Shown here one piece after another: positions 34,366 through 43,559 of a DNA stretch of 64,000 nt. This DNA comes from Bacillus sp. DNRA2 (lineage in GTDB: Bacteria; Bacillota; Bacilli; Bacillales; Cytobacillaceae), in assembly GCF_012843265.1 (NCBI RefSeq), contig NZ_JABAIT010000001.1, positions 62,001-126,000 of the forward strand, in the 5' to 3' direction. Under the pieces are notes generated by a model that was not told the DNA's origin, ran no database searches, and saw only the letters and a program-made list of their open reading frames with translations. The translations under genes and the position numbers were made by a program. How positions within the stretch are numbered: position 1 is the stretch's first letter; each line of letters begins with the position of its first letter.

Positions 34366-35046
34366 ATGAGACTCTATATTGATAGTGCTGACACTAGCAA
34401 AATTGCCTACTTAAACAAGTATTATCCTATTGCTGGCGTAACGACCAATCCTTCGATTCTTGTAAAAGAAAATCGCCCTTATTTACCAGTGTTGCAGGAA
34501 ATTCAAGCTATCATTGGTTCGGAAAAAGAAATATTTGTTCAAGTTTTAGGAAATACAGCTGAGGAAATGATTGAAGAAGCAAAGTTCATTATGAGCCAAT
34601 TATCTGGTAAAGTTGTGATGAAAATTCCAGTTACCGAAGAAGGCATCCGTGCCATTAAACTGCTAACTGAAGAAAATATCCCAACGCTGGCCACAACGAT
34701 TTATACCTCATTTCAAGCACTGATCGCGGCAATGGCTGGGGCAAAATACGTTGCTCCATACGTCAATCGCATGGACAATTTAACAATCGATGGGGTCAAA
34801 GTCGTGAGCGAAATTGCGACAATTTTTAAGGCTTACGGGCTCGAGACGGAAATCATTGCCGCCAGCTTTAAAAATGTTCAGCAGGTTCGTGATGTATGTC
34901 TTGCTGGAACGCAAACGGTAACAGTCGGTCCTGATTTAATCGAGAAATTCATCGACTTTCCTGCCACAAAAACGGATGTACAGACATTTAAGGCCGAATG
35001 GAAAGGGCTTTATGGTGAAAATCAAGAAACATTAATCCTTATATAA
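34366..35046 (+). CDS. fsa: Transaldolase-like fructose-6-phosphate aldolase
   Basis: 226 residues, start ATG 34366 after GGAGGAGAT. Family landmarks: MRLYIDSADTSKIAYLNKYY, GVTTNPSILVKE, Schiff-base Lys in VVMKIPVTEEGI, APYVNRMDN, ASFKN. The size fits the FSA/TalC subfamily, which splits fructose-6-phosphate into dihydroxyacetone and glyceraldehyde-3-phosphate. As the last sorbitol operon gene it could act on the fructose-6-phosphate made from sorbitol. Some members are true transaldolases, so the exact reaction is uncertain. Confidence 0.85.
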   Translation: MRLYIDSADTSKIAYLNKYYPIAGVTTNPSILVKENRPYLPVLQEIQAIIGSEKEIFVQVLGNTAEEMIEEAKFIMSQLSGKVVMKIPVTEEGIRAIKLLTEENIPTLATTIYTSFQALIAAMAGAKYVAPYVNRMDNLTIDGVKVVSEIATIFKAYGLETEIIAASFKNVQQVRDVCLAGTQTVTVGPDLIEKFIDFPATKTDVQTFKAEWKGLYGENQETLILI

Positions 35047-35072
35047 TTACGTCATACTTTCGCAAACTTGCA

Positions 35073-35098
35073 GGCTCCATGGAATTGGAGCTTTTTTT
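35073..35098 (+). terminator. Sorbitol operon terminator
   Basis: GGCTCCA-tggaat-TGGAGC followed by T7. Confidence 0.85.
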
Positions 35099-35238
35099 CA
35101 TGCATAAAAAACATCGCTGCCAAATAATGTCTTAGTTTTTTTGTAAAAACTCGCCAAAATAGCTTATAAATAATTGCGCTATAATAATAGTTGTGAAAGT
35201 TTTGAATAATGCTTCATAAAAAGGCAGGGAAGAGTGTG

Positions 35239-35853
35239 ATGAGAAGAAGTGCTGTTGACCAATTATTGGAACAGGGCGAAGTGCTGAAGAAGGCAGGGGA
35301 TTTCATCAGCGCAAAGAACCTATTTTTTAAGGCGGTGGAGATGGATCCGTCAAATAGCGCTACGTTTATGAAGTTGGGGAAGATTGCACATTTATTAAAG
35401 GATCAAGGCTTGGCATTACGGTGCTACGCGGCCGCCATGCATTTGCAAATTACTCCGATAGAAAAATTCATTATAGACAACCAACTGCCATGTCATTTGA
35501 AAATTCAGCAGGACGCGTTTTCGGATGGATTTTTGGACTCATTGCCACGGGCATCAGCTTTTATCATCTATGTTTACCCGAACACACCCAGACATACAGC
35601 TCATTCGTTGATTGATTTATCTGATATACAATTGCGAGAAAATCCTCAGCTTTTACCTTTTGCCGAAATCTATCATTCATTTATTTCGAAAAATGGTACA
35701 CATCCACATGTGCTCCAAAAATATCAAAAATCTACTGATGATCAAATTCAATACGACGGCTCCTATTACATTCCGATCGGTCGCAATTACTTAATGAAGG
35801 AGATTGAGTGGGGAAAGATTCACTCCGATGATGTGTTACATATTTATTTTTAA
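35239..35853 (+). CDS. TPR-containing protein
   Basis: 204 residues. Two tetratricopeptide repeats near the N-terminus (VDQLLEQGEVLKKAGDFISA..FFKAVEMDPSN, ATFMKLGKIAHLLKDQGLALRCYAAAM), then an unrecognised alpha/beta domain. Start ATG 35239 with GGGAAGAG. A partner-binding role is likely; function otherwise unknown. Confidence 0.65.
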   Translation: MRRSAVDQLLEQGEVLKKAGDFISAKNLFFKAVEMDPSNSATFMKLGKIAHLLKDQGLALRCYAAAMHLQITPIEKFIIDNQLPCHLKIQQDAFSDGFLDSLPRASAFIIYVYPNTPRHTAHSLIDLSDIQLRENPQLLPFAEIYHSFISKNGTHPHVLQKYQKSTDDQIQYDGSYYIPIGRNYLMKEIEWGKIHSDDVLHIYF

Positions 35854-35865
35854 AGAATGAAATGC

Positions 35866-35904
35866 AGCTCGGGTTACCAGAAGTTTTTTTAAACCGAGCC
35901 TTTT
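35866..35904 (+). terminator. Terminator of the TPR gene
   Basis: GCTCGGGTT ... AACCGAGC followed by a T-run. Confidence 0.75.
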
Positions 35905-36048
35905 TATGGCGAAATTTAGCATTTTTTATTTTATCTAAATATTCATAATTTATTGTAAATTCATAGTGGGCATGTGGTAAAATTTTAACAGAATACTGTG
36001 TAGGCTTGTAAGTCTACTAAAAAATCTGGAGGAAGGATACTGACCGCG

Positions 36049-36492
36049 ATGAAGAAATTATTAATTGTGACTGTGCTTATGTTGCTTTCTCTGGTAGGCT
36101 GTTCTGCAATTGAGGAAACGGTTTCGAAGGCTAATAAGTCTGCGGGCCCAGAGGAAAAAGTTGAGAAAGTCGTTAAGGAATATGTGGAATATTCCAAGGG
36201 TGAGAAATGGGAAAAAATGTATTCAATGATTCACGAGCCGAAGTTCACAAAGAGTGAATGGGCTGAATCAAAGAAGGCAGAAATTTTTACAACGGAGTAC
36301 AAGATTAAGTCGTATGAAATCATGTCCGTGAAGAAGGATGGCAAAAAGAATTACAAGGTACGAGTTGGTATGAAATCTACATATAAAAATCAGGATATCA
36401 AGGGTGTTATCGAATTTGCCATAGTCCCTAAGGGTGACACCTATCAAATAGACCTCCAAAATAGCAAAGAAGTAAGTAGCGAAAAGTACTAA
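36049..36492 (+). CDS. Lipoprotein
   Basis: 147 residues. Lipobox LVGC at about 15-18 (MLLSLVGCSAIEE). The mature part resembles an NTF2/DUF4878-like fold (VVKEYVEYSKGEKWEKMYSMI, FTTEYKIKSYEIMSVKK). Attached to the outer membrane leaflet; function unknown. Confidence 0.75.
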   Translation: MKKLLIVTVLMLLSLVGCSAIEETVSKANKSAGPEEKVEKVVKEYVEYSKGEKWEKMYSMIHEPKFTKSEWAESKKAEIFTTEYKIKSYEIMSVKKDGKKNYKVRVGMKSTYKNQDIKGVIEFAIVPKGDTYQIDLQNSKEVSSEKY

Positions 36493-36507
36493 ACCTTATA
36501 AAAAAAC

Positions 36508-36560
36508 AAAGCCAGCTATCATTCGCAATGTTCGATTGCGTGAAGCTGGCTTTTGTTTTT
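36508..36560 (+). terminator. Terminator with nested hairpin
   Basis: AAAGCCAGCT / AGCTGGCTTTT, enclosing a second stem CGCAAT/ATTGCG. Confidence 0.85.
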
Positions 36561-36569
36561 TTATTTTTG

Positions 36570-36775
36570 AAGAAATGACCATATGGAGATTTCATAAGGT
36601 CAAAACTCATCCCAAGTTCCGGAGAAATGGTCTTATGAGCCTTTCATAAGGTCAAAACCCAAACCAAAATCAAGAGAAATGGTCTTATGAGCCTTTCATA
36701 AGGTCAAAACCCAAACCAAAATCAAGAGAAATGGTCTTATGAGCCTTTCATAAGGTCAAAACCCAACCTAAGATT
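36570..36775 (+). repeat. 52-bp tandem array 2
   Basis: Core TTCATAAGGTCAAAACCCAA starts at 36591, 36643, 36695 and 36747, an exact 52-bp step. Each junction CTTATGA-gcctt-TCATAAG is a hairpin. Unit layout and length match array 1, though the sequence differs. Confidence 0.9.
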
Positions 36776-36846
36776 CAGGGGGAATTAACTTTCATAGAAA
36801 ATACACGTTCTGCTCAACTCACTCCACAAAGATTATTTCAAGCTCC

Positions 36847-37299
36847 CTATTTTCCCAGCTGCTGGAGTTGGTCGATGAGGTCTGACATGTCGTTGATCGT
36901 TTGGAACAGTTCGGTATTTTCTAGAATAGCAGGGTCGAGCTTACCGTCCTTGATGCTATCTAAATAAAGATTGATACCATTTAGCACAACCGTGTTTTTG
37001 TCAACGATTTGTTGGTGTAAATCTGCGGCGACTTCGGGCGGTTGCAGACTATTAAACTCTTCAATTTCCTGCTTCATATCAAGCAGCATTGCCTCGAGGT
37101 CTTTAGCAGCTTGGGTATCATTAACGGCCCGCTCGGCGAGTGGCGGTGCATCGTTGGCAAAATCAGTTGCTGTATTAATAAAACCAATCGCTTGATCGAC
37201 GTAGGTGATAGTATTTTTCGCCTCATTAACAAGATTACAACCACTAAGAGTGAACAGTAGCAAAACTCCTGCCAACACAATCATAACCCATTTTTTCAC
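36847..37299 (-). CDS. DUF6376-type lipoprotein
   Basis: 150 residues. Lipobox LSGC (VLLLFTLSGCNLVNE). Helical mature part, YVDQAIGFINTATDFANDAPPLAERAVND, LQPPEVAADLHQQIV, DSIKDGKLDPAILENTELFQTI, matching a Bacillus-specific family of unknown role. Confidence 0.7.
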   Translation of the reverse strand: MKKWVMIVLAGVLLLFTLSGCNLVNEAKNTITYVDQAIGFINTATDFANDAPPLAERAVNDTQAAKDLEAMLLDMKQEIEEFNSLQPPEVAADLHQQIVDKNTVVLNGINLYLDSIKDGKLDPAILENTELFQTINDMSDLIDQLQQLGK

Positions 37300-37429
37300 A
37301 ACGAGATTCCCTCCTTATTTTTTCAATAAGTGCCAAAGCATTCCATTATATTGTAACAGTATTTGGAATATTCGTGTGGCTGTTTTCAAGGGATTTAACA
37401 TAATTGCGAAACAAAGGATTAATTTTTAT

Positions 37430-37455
37430 AAAAAAAGAGAGCAGCAAATGCTCTC
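37430..37455 (-). terminator. Terminator of the cytochrome gene
   Basis: GAGAGC-agcaaat-GCTCTC with T-run on the minus strand. Confidence 0.75.
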
Positions 37456-37499
37456 CAGACAGGCTGTTGAAGCCTGCAAATTCCATATATCCATCGATC

Positions 37500-37790
37500 T
37501 TATTTCGTCAACAGCCACTCGCTAACTTTCTGGGCTTCCGCCTCTGATAAAAGATTACCTGGCATCATTCCTTTTCCTTCCATAATCAGTGTCTGAAGCT
37601 CGTCCTCGGTATATTTATCAGCCAAGTTCGTAACCGCCGGGCCCGATGCACCCTTTAAATCTGCACCATGACAGCCGACACAGCTTTTATTATAAAGGCT
37701 TTCCGGATCGGTTGGGTTACCTGCCTGGTCATTTCCGCAGCCTGCAAGAAACAATAGTGAGATGATTCCCAATTTAAAAACCAGTTTCAT
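37500..37790 (-). CDS. cccB: Cytochrome c551-type lipoprotein (copy 1)
   Basis: 96 residues from ATG 37790 (GAGGCGAG upstream). Lipobox LAGC; mature part has haem motif CVGCH and distal Met in EGKGMMPGNL. Membrane-tethered small cytochrome c passing electrons to terminal oxidases. A close paralogue lies at 50.1 kb. Confidence 0.85.
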   Translation of the reverse strand: MKLVFKLGIISLLFLAGCGNDQAGNPTDPESLYNKSCVGCHGADLKGASGPAVTNLADKYTEDELQTLIMEGKGMMPGNLLSEAEAQKVSEWLLTK

Positions 37791-38104
37791 TCTACTCGCC
37801 TCCCAATTCATCATAATTTGTAAAATTAGTTATTTGTAAAATCAAGCCATCTCATGCAAAAAATAAAAAATTCTATCAGGAATAGACAATGGTTACAGGA
37901 AGCTTGTCGAAGGTTGTAATAGTCGAGAATAAGCATCGGACTGCAGTTTATGGCAGATTTTCACATGTGTTTTTGCATAAAAAACGAATTCTATTAGGAA
38001 TAGGTGCGAATTTTGTAGAAGAGAATTTATTGAATATTAAGATTTATCAAAATATAATGAGGTCGATTACCTATAAAACAAGCTTTACGTAAGGAGGAAG
38101 AGTT

Positions 38105-39331
38105 TTGAAGTCTAGAAGATTGTCGATAATCTTTGCACTAATGGTATTATTTAACGCCATTTTTGCAGGATTCGCATTTGCAGAAGAAACAGTTCCACCT
38201 AAAGATGAAAAATTAAAAGTAGTTGCACTGGGTGATTCAATTACGTTTGGTTATCCACCACCATCAACTACAGCTTTTCCAGACTATATTGCTAACGTTT
38301 GTAAAGTAGATAAATTTGGAGGTGTCGGTGCGACAACTGCAGATTTAGGCTCAGCAATTGTTGGTGATATAATAAATTTCAGTAATAAAGCTAAGCAAGC
38401 AGATGTAGTCACTATTAATATCGGCAGCAATGATTTCTTGGGTGCAACGGGTGTGGGTGTGTTATTAAAAAAATTGCAACCAATCGCAAAAGATCAAGCA
38501 ACATTACAAGCAGCAATTGCAAATGGCGATCTTGCGAAGATTTTTGCCGAAAACCCACTTACTCCACTAACTGAAGAGCAATTGAGCACGTATAAAATGA
38601 CTTTGTCAACAATCGTCACTACGACTGATACACAGGCTGATGCACCAATCATTCTTTACAATTTATACAATCCAATTGTTGTGGATCCTGCTTTAGACGC
38701 AGCACTTGGTGGTAAACTGACAGAGTTACATAGTTTTGTAGAGTCGCAGCTTCCGAGAGTTAATAATGTAATTAATGAGGTTGGAAGCATCAGTGGAGCG
38801 GAAGTCGTGAATGCGTACGCGACTATTAATGCAAACCCAGCAGCATTTATTATTCCTGGGGATATCCATCCAACTGTGGCAGGCCACAAAGCTTTAGCGA
38901 AATTAGCAGATAATGTTATTGCTAGCTTGCCTACTGAAGAGCCAGATGAAGATAAAAACCCATGCCATGGTTGTAATAATGATCCAGTTGAAGAGCCAGA
39001 AGGCTGCTCACAGACACCACCAGATGAAGAGGAGCCACCAGTTGAAGAGCCAGGTGAAAATCCAGGCGAACAACCAGGTGAAAACCCACCAACTGATGGG
39101 CCAAAGGAAAACCCAACACCACAGCCACCGGCTGCTGAACAGCCTAAGGCAGAAACGCCAAAGCCTACTCCAGTAAAGGCACAGGCTAAGGTGCTTACTT
39201 CTGGAAGTGAGCTACCAGATACTGCAACACCAGTTTACAACTACCTAGTCATTGGACTAGCCTTAGCGTTCATTGGGATGATTACATTCGGAATCCAACA
39301 ATATCACCAAAAACGAAACGAAAGCATATAA
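38105..39331 (+). CDS. Wall-anchored SGNH/GDSL hydrolase
   Basis: 408 residues, TTG start after GGAGGAAGAG. Signal peptide about 1-27. SGNH domain about 35-280: block I VALGDSITFGY, block III GSNDFLG, block V DIHPTVAGHKAL (catalytic Asp-His). A Pro/Glu-rich linker follows (about 280-365), containing a CHGC and a later Cys, then ELPDTAT, a hydrophobic stretch and QKRNESI. It is an esterase/lipase-like enzyme held on the wall, probably by the class D sortase. Confidence 0.85.
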   Translation: MKSRRLSIIFALMVLFNAIFAGFAFAEETVPPKDEKLKVVALGDSITFGYPPPSTTAFPDYIANVCKVDKFGGVGATTADLGSAIVGDIINFSNKAKQADVVTINIGSNDFLGATGVGVLLKKLQPIAKDQATLQAAIANGDLAKIFAENPLTPLTEEQLSTYKMTLSTIVTTTDTQADAPIILYNLYNPIVVDPALDAALGGKLTELHSFVESQLPRVNNVINEVGSISGAEVVNAYATINANPAAFIIPGDIHPTVAGHKALAKLADNVIASLPTEEPDEDKNPCHGCNNDPVEEPEGCSQTPPDEEEPPVEEPGENPGEQPGENPPTDGPKENPTPQPPAAEQPKAETPKPTPVKAQAKVLTSGSELPDTATPVYNYLVIGLALAFIGMITFGIQQYHQKRNESI

Positions 39332-39345
39332 TTATGATTTTAATG

Positions 39346-39384
39346 CACTAAAGCGGTGGGGGACTGTCCCCCACCGCTTTAGTG
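39346..39384. terminator. 39-nt perfect palindrome (R2), shared terminator
   Basis: Arms of 19 nt around a central T: CACTAAAGCGG then TGGGGGAC. It ends both convergent genes, and the stop codon of the minus-strand gene falls in the arm. One of five R2 loci (39.3, 43.4, 48.4, 50.1, 63.2 kb). Confidence 0.85.
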
Positions 39385-40407
39385 TGTAGAAGCAATTTCT
39401 TTTGCTTCCATATAGAGTGCTTGGATGAATTTTTTGATGTTGATACGTGGTGGTGTTCCAGTATGGCCACCTTTTCCTTGCAGCTCGAGCATTTTTAACC
39501 GAACTTGAGAGTAATCAAAGAAGGTCGAGGCATAATGCTCAAATTTAGGATTCGTATAGTCAGTTACACCAAGTGCAGCAATGTGATCGAAGGCTTGGTG
39601 AATTGTGCGGCGAATCCGTTGTTCACCAGCTTTTATTTCTTTTTTAATATCAGTCTCTGTTATGTGCTCGCCAAGGCGCTTTTTTACGATTGATACGTAT
39701 AAATCCTTCAATGAAGGCACAGCCCTGGTACCTTCTGTTTCATGCTGATATATCACGCTTAAAATATCTAGTAAATCCTTATTGCCGCTCTCGCCGATAA
39801 CGCCAAGTTCCAACAAAGCGTTTTTGCCTGAATTGATGATTGTGTACATTTCACTTGAAGGATTGTTAATTGTTCCGCGACTTAAGCCGCCTAGTCCTCC
39901 GCCGGCTCCCGTTCCTACACCTGGTGCATGTGTCTTACCTATTCCAGTGCGATTCATCCCCATCGAAGGAGAGGGAATACCGCCTTGCTGCAGGCCGAGT
40001 CCGCTTAGTGAGTTTTGAATTTGCTGGATTGATTTTTGTAGTAGCAGGTGTTCGGAAGCTTTCTTGATGATATTGACAACCTCAAGTCGATTGATGGGCT
40101 TTGTAATATAGTACTCAACGCCTAGTGCATACGCTTCACCAATCAAATCCTTTGATTCAACCTGAGAAATCATAATGATTTTTCCTAGAAAAGAAGGAGC
40201 AATTTCGCGAACCGTTTCAATCCCATCACGGTTCGGCATGAGCAAATCAATCAGCAAAATATCAATTCCCTTGGCTGCAAGAACATCGGCATATACTTCA
40301 GAGCCATCCTCAGCTTCTCCGCTTACTTGTCCTAAATCTTCGTCTTCAATAATATTGGCCAGCATCGCCCGAATCGGTGCAGAATCATCTACGATAAAAA
40401 AACGCAT
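39379..40407 (-). CDS. GlnL-type response regulator
   Basis: 342 residues. Receiver domain (MRFFIVDDSAPIRAMLANII, Asp in LLIDLLMPNRDG, Lys in YITKPINR), a Gly/Pro linker, and a C-terminal YcbB-type DNA-binding domain (EQRIRRTIHQAFDHIAALG, DYTNPKFEHYASTFFDY, PPRINIKKFI). The match to Bacillus GlnL (YcbB) is strong. Start ATG 40407 preferred; its gene is overlapped with the kinase gene. Here the pair sits beside fumarate/aspartate genes rather than glutaminase genes. Confidence 0.85.
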   Translation of the reverse strand: MRFFIVDDSAPIRAMLANIIEDEDLGQVSGEAEDGSEVYADVLAAKGIDILLIDLLMPNRDGIETVREIAPSFLGKIIMISQVESKDLIGEAYALGVEYYITKPINRLEVVNIIKKASEHLLLQKSIQQIQNSLSGLGLQQGGIPSPSMGMNRTGIGKTHAPGVGTGAGGGLGGLSRGTINNPSSEMYTIINSGKNALLELGVIGESGNKDLLDILSVIYQHETEGTRAVPSLKDLYVSIVKKRLGEHITETDIKKEIKAGEQRIRRTIHQAFDHIAALGVTDYTNPKFEHYASTFFDYSQVRLKMLELQGKGGHTGTPPRINIKKFIQALYMEAKEIASTH

Positions 40408-40412
40408 CCGTC

Positions 40413-41684
40413 TCATCCTCTCTCCACTAATTTATCGATTGGAAGGAAAATCGTGAATATGGTTCTGAAGTGGTTATCTTGTTCATTGCTATCCAAGATA
40501 ATCGTCCCGCCAATTTTTTCAATCGTATCCTTTACATACGAAAGGCCAATTCCTGTAGAGGCTTTACCGGCATTATCGAACTTTGTTGTAAAGCCAGGTG
40601 TGAAAATTAATTCTTGATTTCGCTCGCTGATCCCGGGACCATCATCCATCACCTGAAGCATGAGCATATCGAGGTCGATTTTTGCCCCAATAATAATTTC
40701 TCCTTTCGAATCAATCGCCTCGACGGCATTGGCCACCAAATTGTTGATCATCGTCAAGATAGTAAACGTGTTATAGCTTGGGTGAATGCCAAGAATATTA
40801 GCGTTAATGCTAATTTTTTTTTCAAGCATGGCGGCATATCGTTCATTCCCAGTCATAATGACATCGAATATTTTATTAATTGGCATAAAATTTGCCAGTT
40901 TTTCCTTTGCCATTAACTTGGACAGACCTGCATAAATCCGTTGGTTGTCCTTTTTAATTTCATGAATTTCTCCAGCAAACTTTAGGGCAGTTTTGGCAAA
41001 ATCGTGCTGTTCTGCGGCTTTCAGTTCGCGGTAAAAGCTATAAGCTGAACTGGTGAGCTGCTCGGTATTTTGCATGGTTTTCTTCAACTGAATCATTTCA
41101 ACATACACATTGGAGATTTGCACAAGCATTTCCTCGTTGCGGAGGCGTTGTACTGACTCAGCAATCCGAGATTCCCTTAGCACCAAGAGGTTGAAAAAAC
41201 CTAATACGAAAAAACTGCGGATAAAGGCGATAACCATAATCGTAAACGCCGTATCAAGGGTCATGTGTTGGTGTGAAGTAAAGGAACGAATTCCCATTTC
41301 GGTTAGCGTCGCCCCAATTTCCATCAGGACGCCATATATACCAATTAATAAGGGACGATTGTGTAGCTGTTTTAATTTTAAAAAATGGAACATGGTTGCA
41401 AAGACAAAATAATAGAAGAAAACTGGGAAATGTCGTTCAAGTGCGTCGGCGAAGCTCATGTCGTCGAAAAAGATTCGCAAGGTGATGCGAAACAGAACAA
41501 CTGAAACTCCAGCAAGCATTCCTGAAAGAACTGGTTGAAGCTGACGCGACCACAGTAAAAATAAAAAGAAGACTGGGGTTCCGAGGCTGACTCGTACATT
41601 ACCTTCAAATGGATATAACTTCAATTCTCCAGCAAGCGGGACCGCGATCATCATTGCGATGTAAAGTAACATTCTTTGCTTCAT
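40413..41684 (-). CDS. GlnK-type sensor histidine kinase
   Basis: 423 residues. Six to seven N-terminal membrane segments (to about 190), then a dimerisation region (FAGEIHEIKKDNQRIYAGLSK with the likely phosphorylated His) and an HATPase domain: NNLVANAVEAID (N box), DDGPGI (G1), GIGLSYVKDTIEKIGG (G2). Best likeness is Bacillus GlnK (YcbA). ATG 41684 preferred, as AAGGAG is 9 nt upstream. Confidence 0.85.
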   Translation of the reverse strand: MKQRMLLYIAMMIAVPLAGELKLYPFEGNVRVSLGTPVFFLFLLWSRQLQPVLSGMLAGVSVVLFRITLRIFFDDMSFADALERHFPVFFYYFVFATMFHFLKLKQLHNRPLLIGIYGVLMEIGATLTEMGIRSFTSHQHMTLDTAFTIMVIAFIRSFFVLGFFNLLVLRESRIAESVQRLRNEEMLVQISNVYVEMIQLKKTMQNTEQLTSSAYSFYRELKAAEQHDFAKTALKFAGEIHEIKKDNQRIYAGLSKLMAKEKLANFMPINKIFDVIMTGNERYAAMLEKKISINANILGIHPSYNTFTILTMINNLVANAVEAIDSKGEIIIGAKIDLDMLMLQVMDDGPGISERNQELIFTPGFTTKFDNAGKASTGIGLSYVKDTIEKIGGTIILDSNEQDNHFRTIFTIFLPIDKLVERG

Positions 41685-41863
41685 TTTTGCCATCTCCTTG
41701 GTAGTGAAGCGTAACGGGATATATAGATGGACATTGATTTATGTCTCTTAAGCAGCCTTTCAAGAGTTTGCAGGCTGATTCATTAATCATTTTAAGGGAT
41801 ATGATGTCAAATCCAGCCTACAATTATGACAAATTTATTAAGTTCATTTGCGAGCTTGTGAGT

Positions 41864-41879
41864 TTTTGTAGTTTTTCGT
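41864..41879 (+). promoter_or_regulatory. Possible GlnL-type binding site
   Basis: TTTTGT-AGTT-TTTCGT, one mismatch from the tandem TTTTGT-N4-TTTTGT bound by B. subtilis GlnL as I recall it. Lies in the 400-nt gap between the divergent kinase and Dcu genes, 213 nt before the transporter start. The rest of this gap holds promoters but no other clear feature. Confidence 0.4.
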
Positions 41880-42091
41880 AGGGGGGGATTTATCCTCTAA
41901 ATAAGCAAAGAAGGCAGTTTCCCCTTTCTCACACTGAAGCATTTCTGCTTTCTTGCTTGATTTTATGAAAAGAAAGAAGGTGGCTGGAGGTTCACAACTA
42001 AGATGAACATCCTAGACTAGTCACAGCAAAGCTGAATATTTTATTGCACTAATTATTTTACTAATCGTTTTCTCATTTGGAGGGAGACAAC

Positions 42092-43405
42092 ATGTTCTGG
42101 ATTCAATTTTTAATTGTGCTTGCCTGTATCTTTGTCGGGGCACGACTTGGTGGAGTAGGGCTTGGCGTAATGGGTGGAGTTGGACTCGCGATATTAGTTT
42201 TCGGGTTTGGGCTTCAGCCAACTTCAGCGCCAATTGATGTAATGTTAATGATTCTTGCTGTCGTAACAGCTGCTGGGGCATTGCAAGCAGCCGGAGGAAT
42301 GGAATATTTAGTATTCCTGGCCGAGAAGGCTCTTCGTAAAAATCCAAAGTGGATTACTTTTATTGCCCCAATGGTAACGTATATTTTCACATTCTGTGCA
42401 GGTACAGGCCACGTTGCTTATTCTGTTTTACCAGTAATCGCTGAGGTAGCTCGTGAGTCAGGTGTTCGCCCTGAGCGTCCGATGTCAATCGCTGTTATTG
42501 CCTCACAACAGGCGATCACTGCTAGTCCGATTTCTGCTGCAACTGTTGCGTTATTGGCGTTATTAGGTGATTTCAATATTAATCTGTTACAAATCATGCT
42601 CATCTGTGTACCTTCAACATTCATCGCTTGTATGATCGCTGCTTTTGTTGCTAGTAAAAAAGGTAAAGAGCTTAACTTTGATCCTGAGTATTTAAAACGT
42701 CTTGAAGCAGGACTTGCTCCTATTAAAAAGGACAAAAAAGCATTTACACCAAATCCTGGTGCAAAGTTATCCGTTATTTTCTTCTTGATTGCTGCAATAC
42801 TAGTAGTTTTACTTGGTTCATTTGAAGAGTTACGTCCAGGTTGGGAAATTGAAGGCGTATTTACACGCATGACAATGCCTGGAGCAATTGAAATTGTGAT
42901 GTTAACGATTTCGGCTTTGATGATTATTTTCTGTAAACCAAATGTCGAAGAGATTGTTTCCGGTAGCGTATTTAAAGCTGGAGCAACAGCAGTTGTGGCA
43001 ATTTTCGGGATTGCTTGGATGGGTGATACCTTCTTCCAAGGCAATATGGAGCTCATTTCTGGCTCGATTTCTGATTTAGTGACATCAGCACCTTGGTTAT
43101 TCGCAATTGCTCTGTTTGCCCTATCGATTTTGTTATACAGCCAGGCAGCAACTGTTCGTACGTTAATGCCGCTTGGAATAACGCTCGGAATTAATCCAGC
43201 ATTATTGATTGCGATGTTCCCGGCTGTTAACGGTTATTTCTTTATTCCAAACTATCCAACCGTTGTTGCTGCGATCAACTTTGACCGCACTGGAACAACA
43301 GGTATTGGTAAATACATTCTTAACCACAGCTTCATGATTCCAGGACTCGTAGCTACAGTAGGAGCCGTCGCCATCGGTATCCTCCTCAGCATGGTCGTCC
43401 TTTAA
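42092..43405 (+). CDS. dcuA: Dcu-type anaerobic C4-dicarboxylate transporter
   Basis: 437 residues, ten or more membrane segments, start ATG 42092 after GGAGGGAG. DcuA/DcuB landmarks: GARLGGVGLGVMGGVGLAIL, FTFCAGTGHVAYSVLPVIAE, GVRPERPMSIAVIASQQAIT, AAINFDRTGTTGIGKYILNHSFMIPG. It exchanges aspartate or fumarate for succinate. Followed by aspartase and sdhCAB. Confidence 0.9.
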   Translation: MFWIQFLIVLACIFVGARLGGVGLGVMGGVGLAILVFGFGLQPTSAPIDVMLMILAVVTAAGALQAAGGMEYLVFLAEKALRKNPKWITFIAPMVTYIFTFCAGTGHVAYSVLPVIAEVARESGVRPERPMSIAVIASQQAITASPISAATVALLALLGDFNINLLQIMLICVPSTFIACMIAAFVASKKGKELNFDPEYLKRLEAGLAPIKKDKKAFTPNPGAKLSVIFFLIAAILVVLLGSFEELRPGWEIEGVFTRMTMPGAIEIVMLTISALMIIFCKPNVEEIVSGSVFKAGATAVVAIFGIAWMGDTFFQGNMELISGSISDLVTSAPWLFAIALFALSILLYSQAATVRTLMPLGITLGINPALLIAMFPAVNGYFFIPNYPTVVAAINFDRTGTTGIGKYILNHSFMIPGLVATVGAVAIGILLSMVVL

Positions 43406-43490
43406 AGCAGTGGGGGACAGTCCCCCAGCGAAGTAAAGCGTTGCAGTACCGGGGGACTGTCCCCCACCACAGTAAAGCACTGCAGTGAGC
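43403..43490. repeat. R2 double palindrome
   Basis: Two GGGGGAC(A/T)GTCCCCC cores 42 nt apart with AAAGC...GCAGT flanks. Lies between the transporter and aspartase genes, which are thus joined or separated by a strong hairpin. Confidence 0.8.
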
Positions 43491-43559
43491 GGGTGTTGCC
43501 CCCCAAAAGCATCCGCTCGCTCACTAAAGTTGCTAATGATAAATAGGAGATGAATTGTA

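Noticed and set aside
37889-38092. 67-codon frame before the SGNH hydrolase
   Set aside because: No ribosome binding site; this is the promoter region of the following TTG-started gene.
42418-43056. Long minus-strand open frame (212 codons) inside the Dcu gene
   Set aside because: Shadow of a real gene: no ribosome binding site and composition follows the sense codons. The same holds for antisense frames at 33316-33861, 56510-57043 and 60304-60783.
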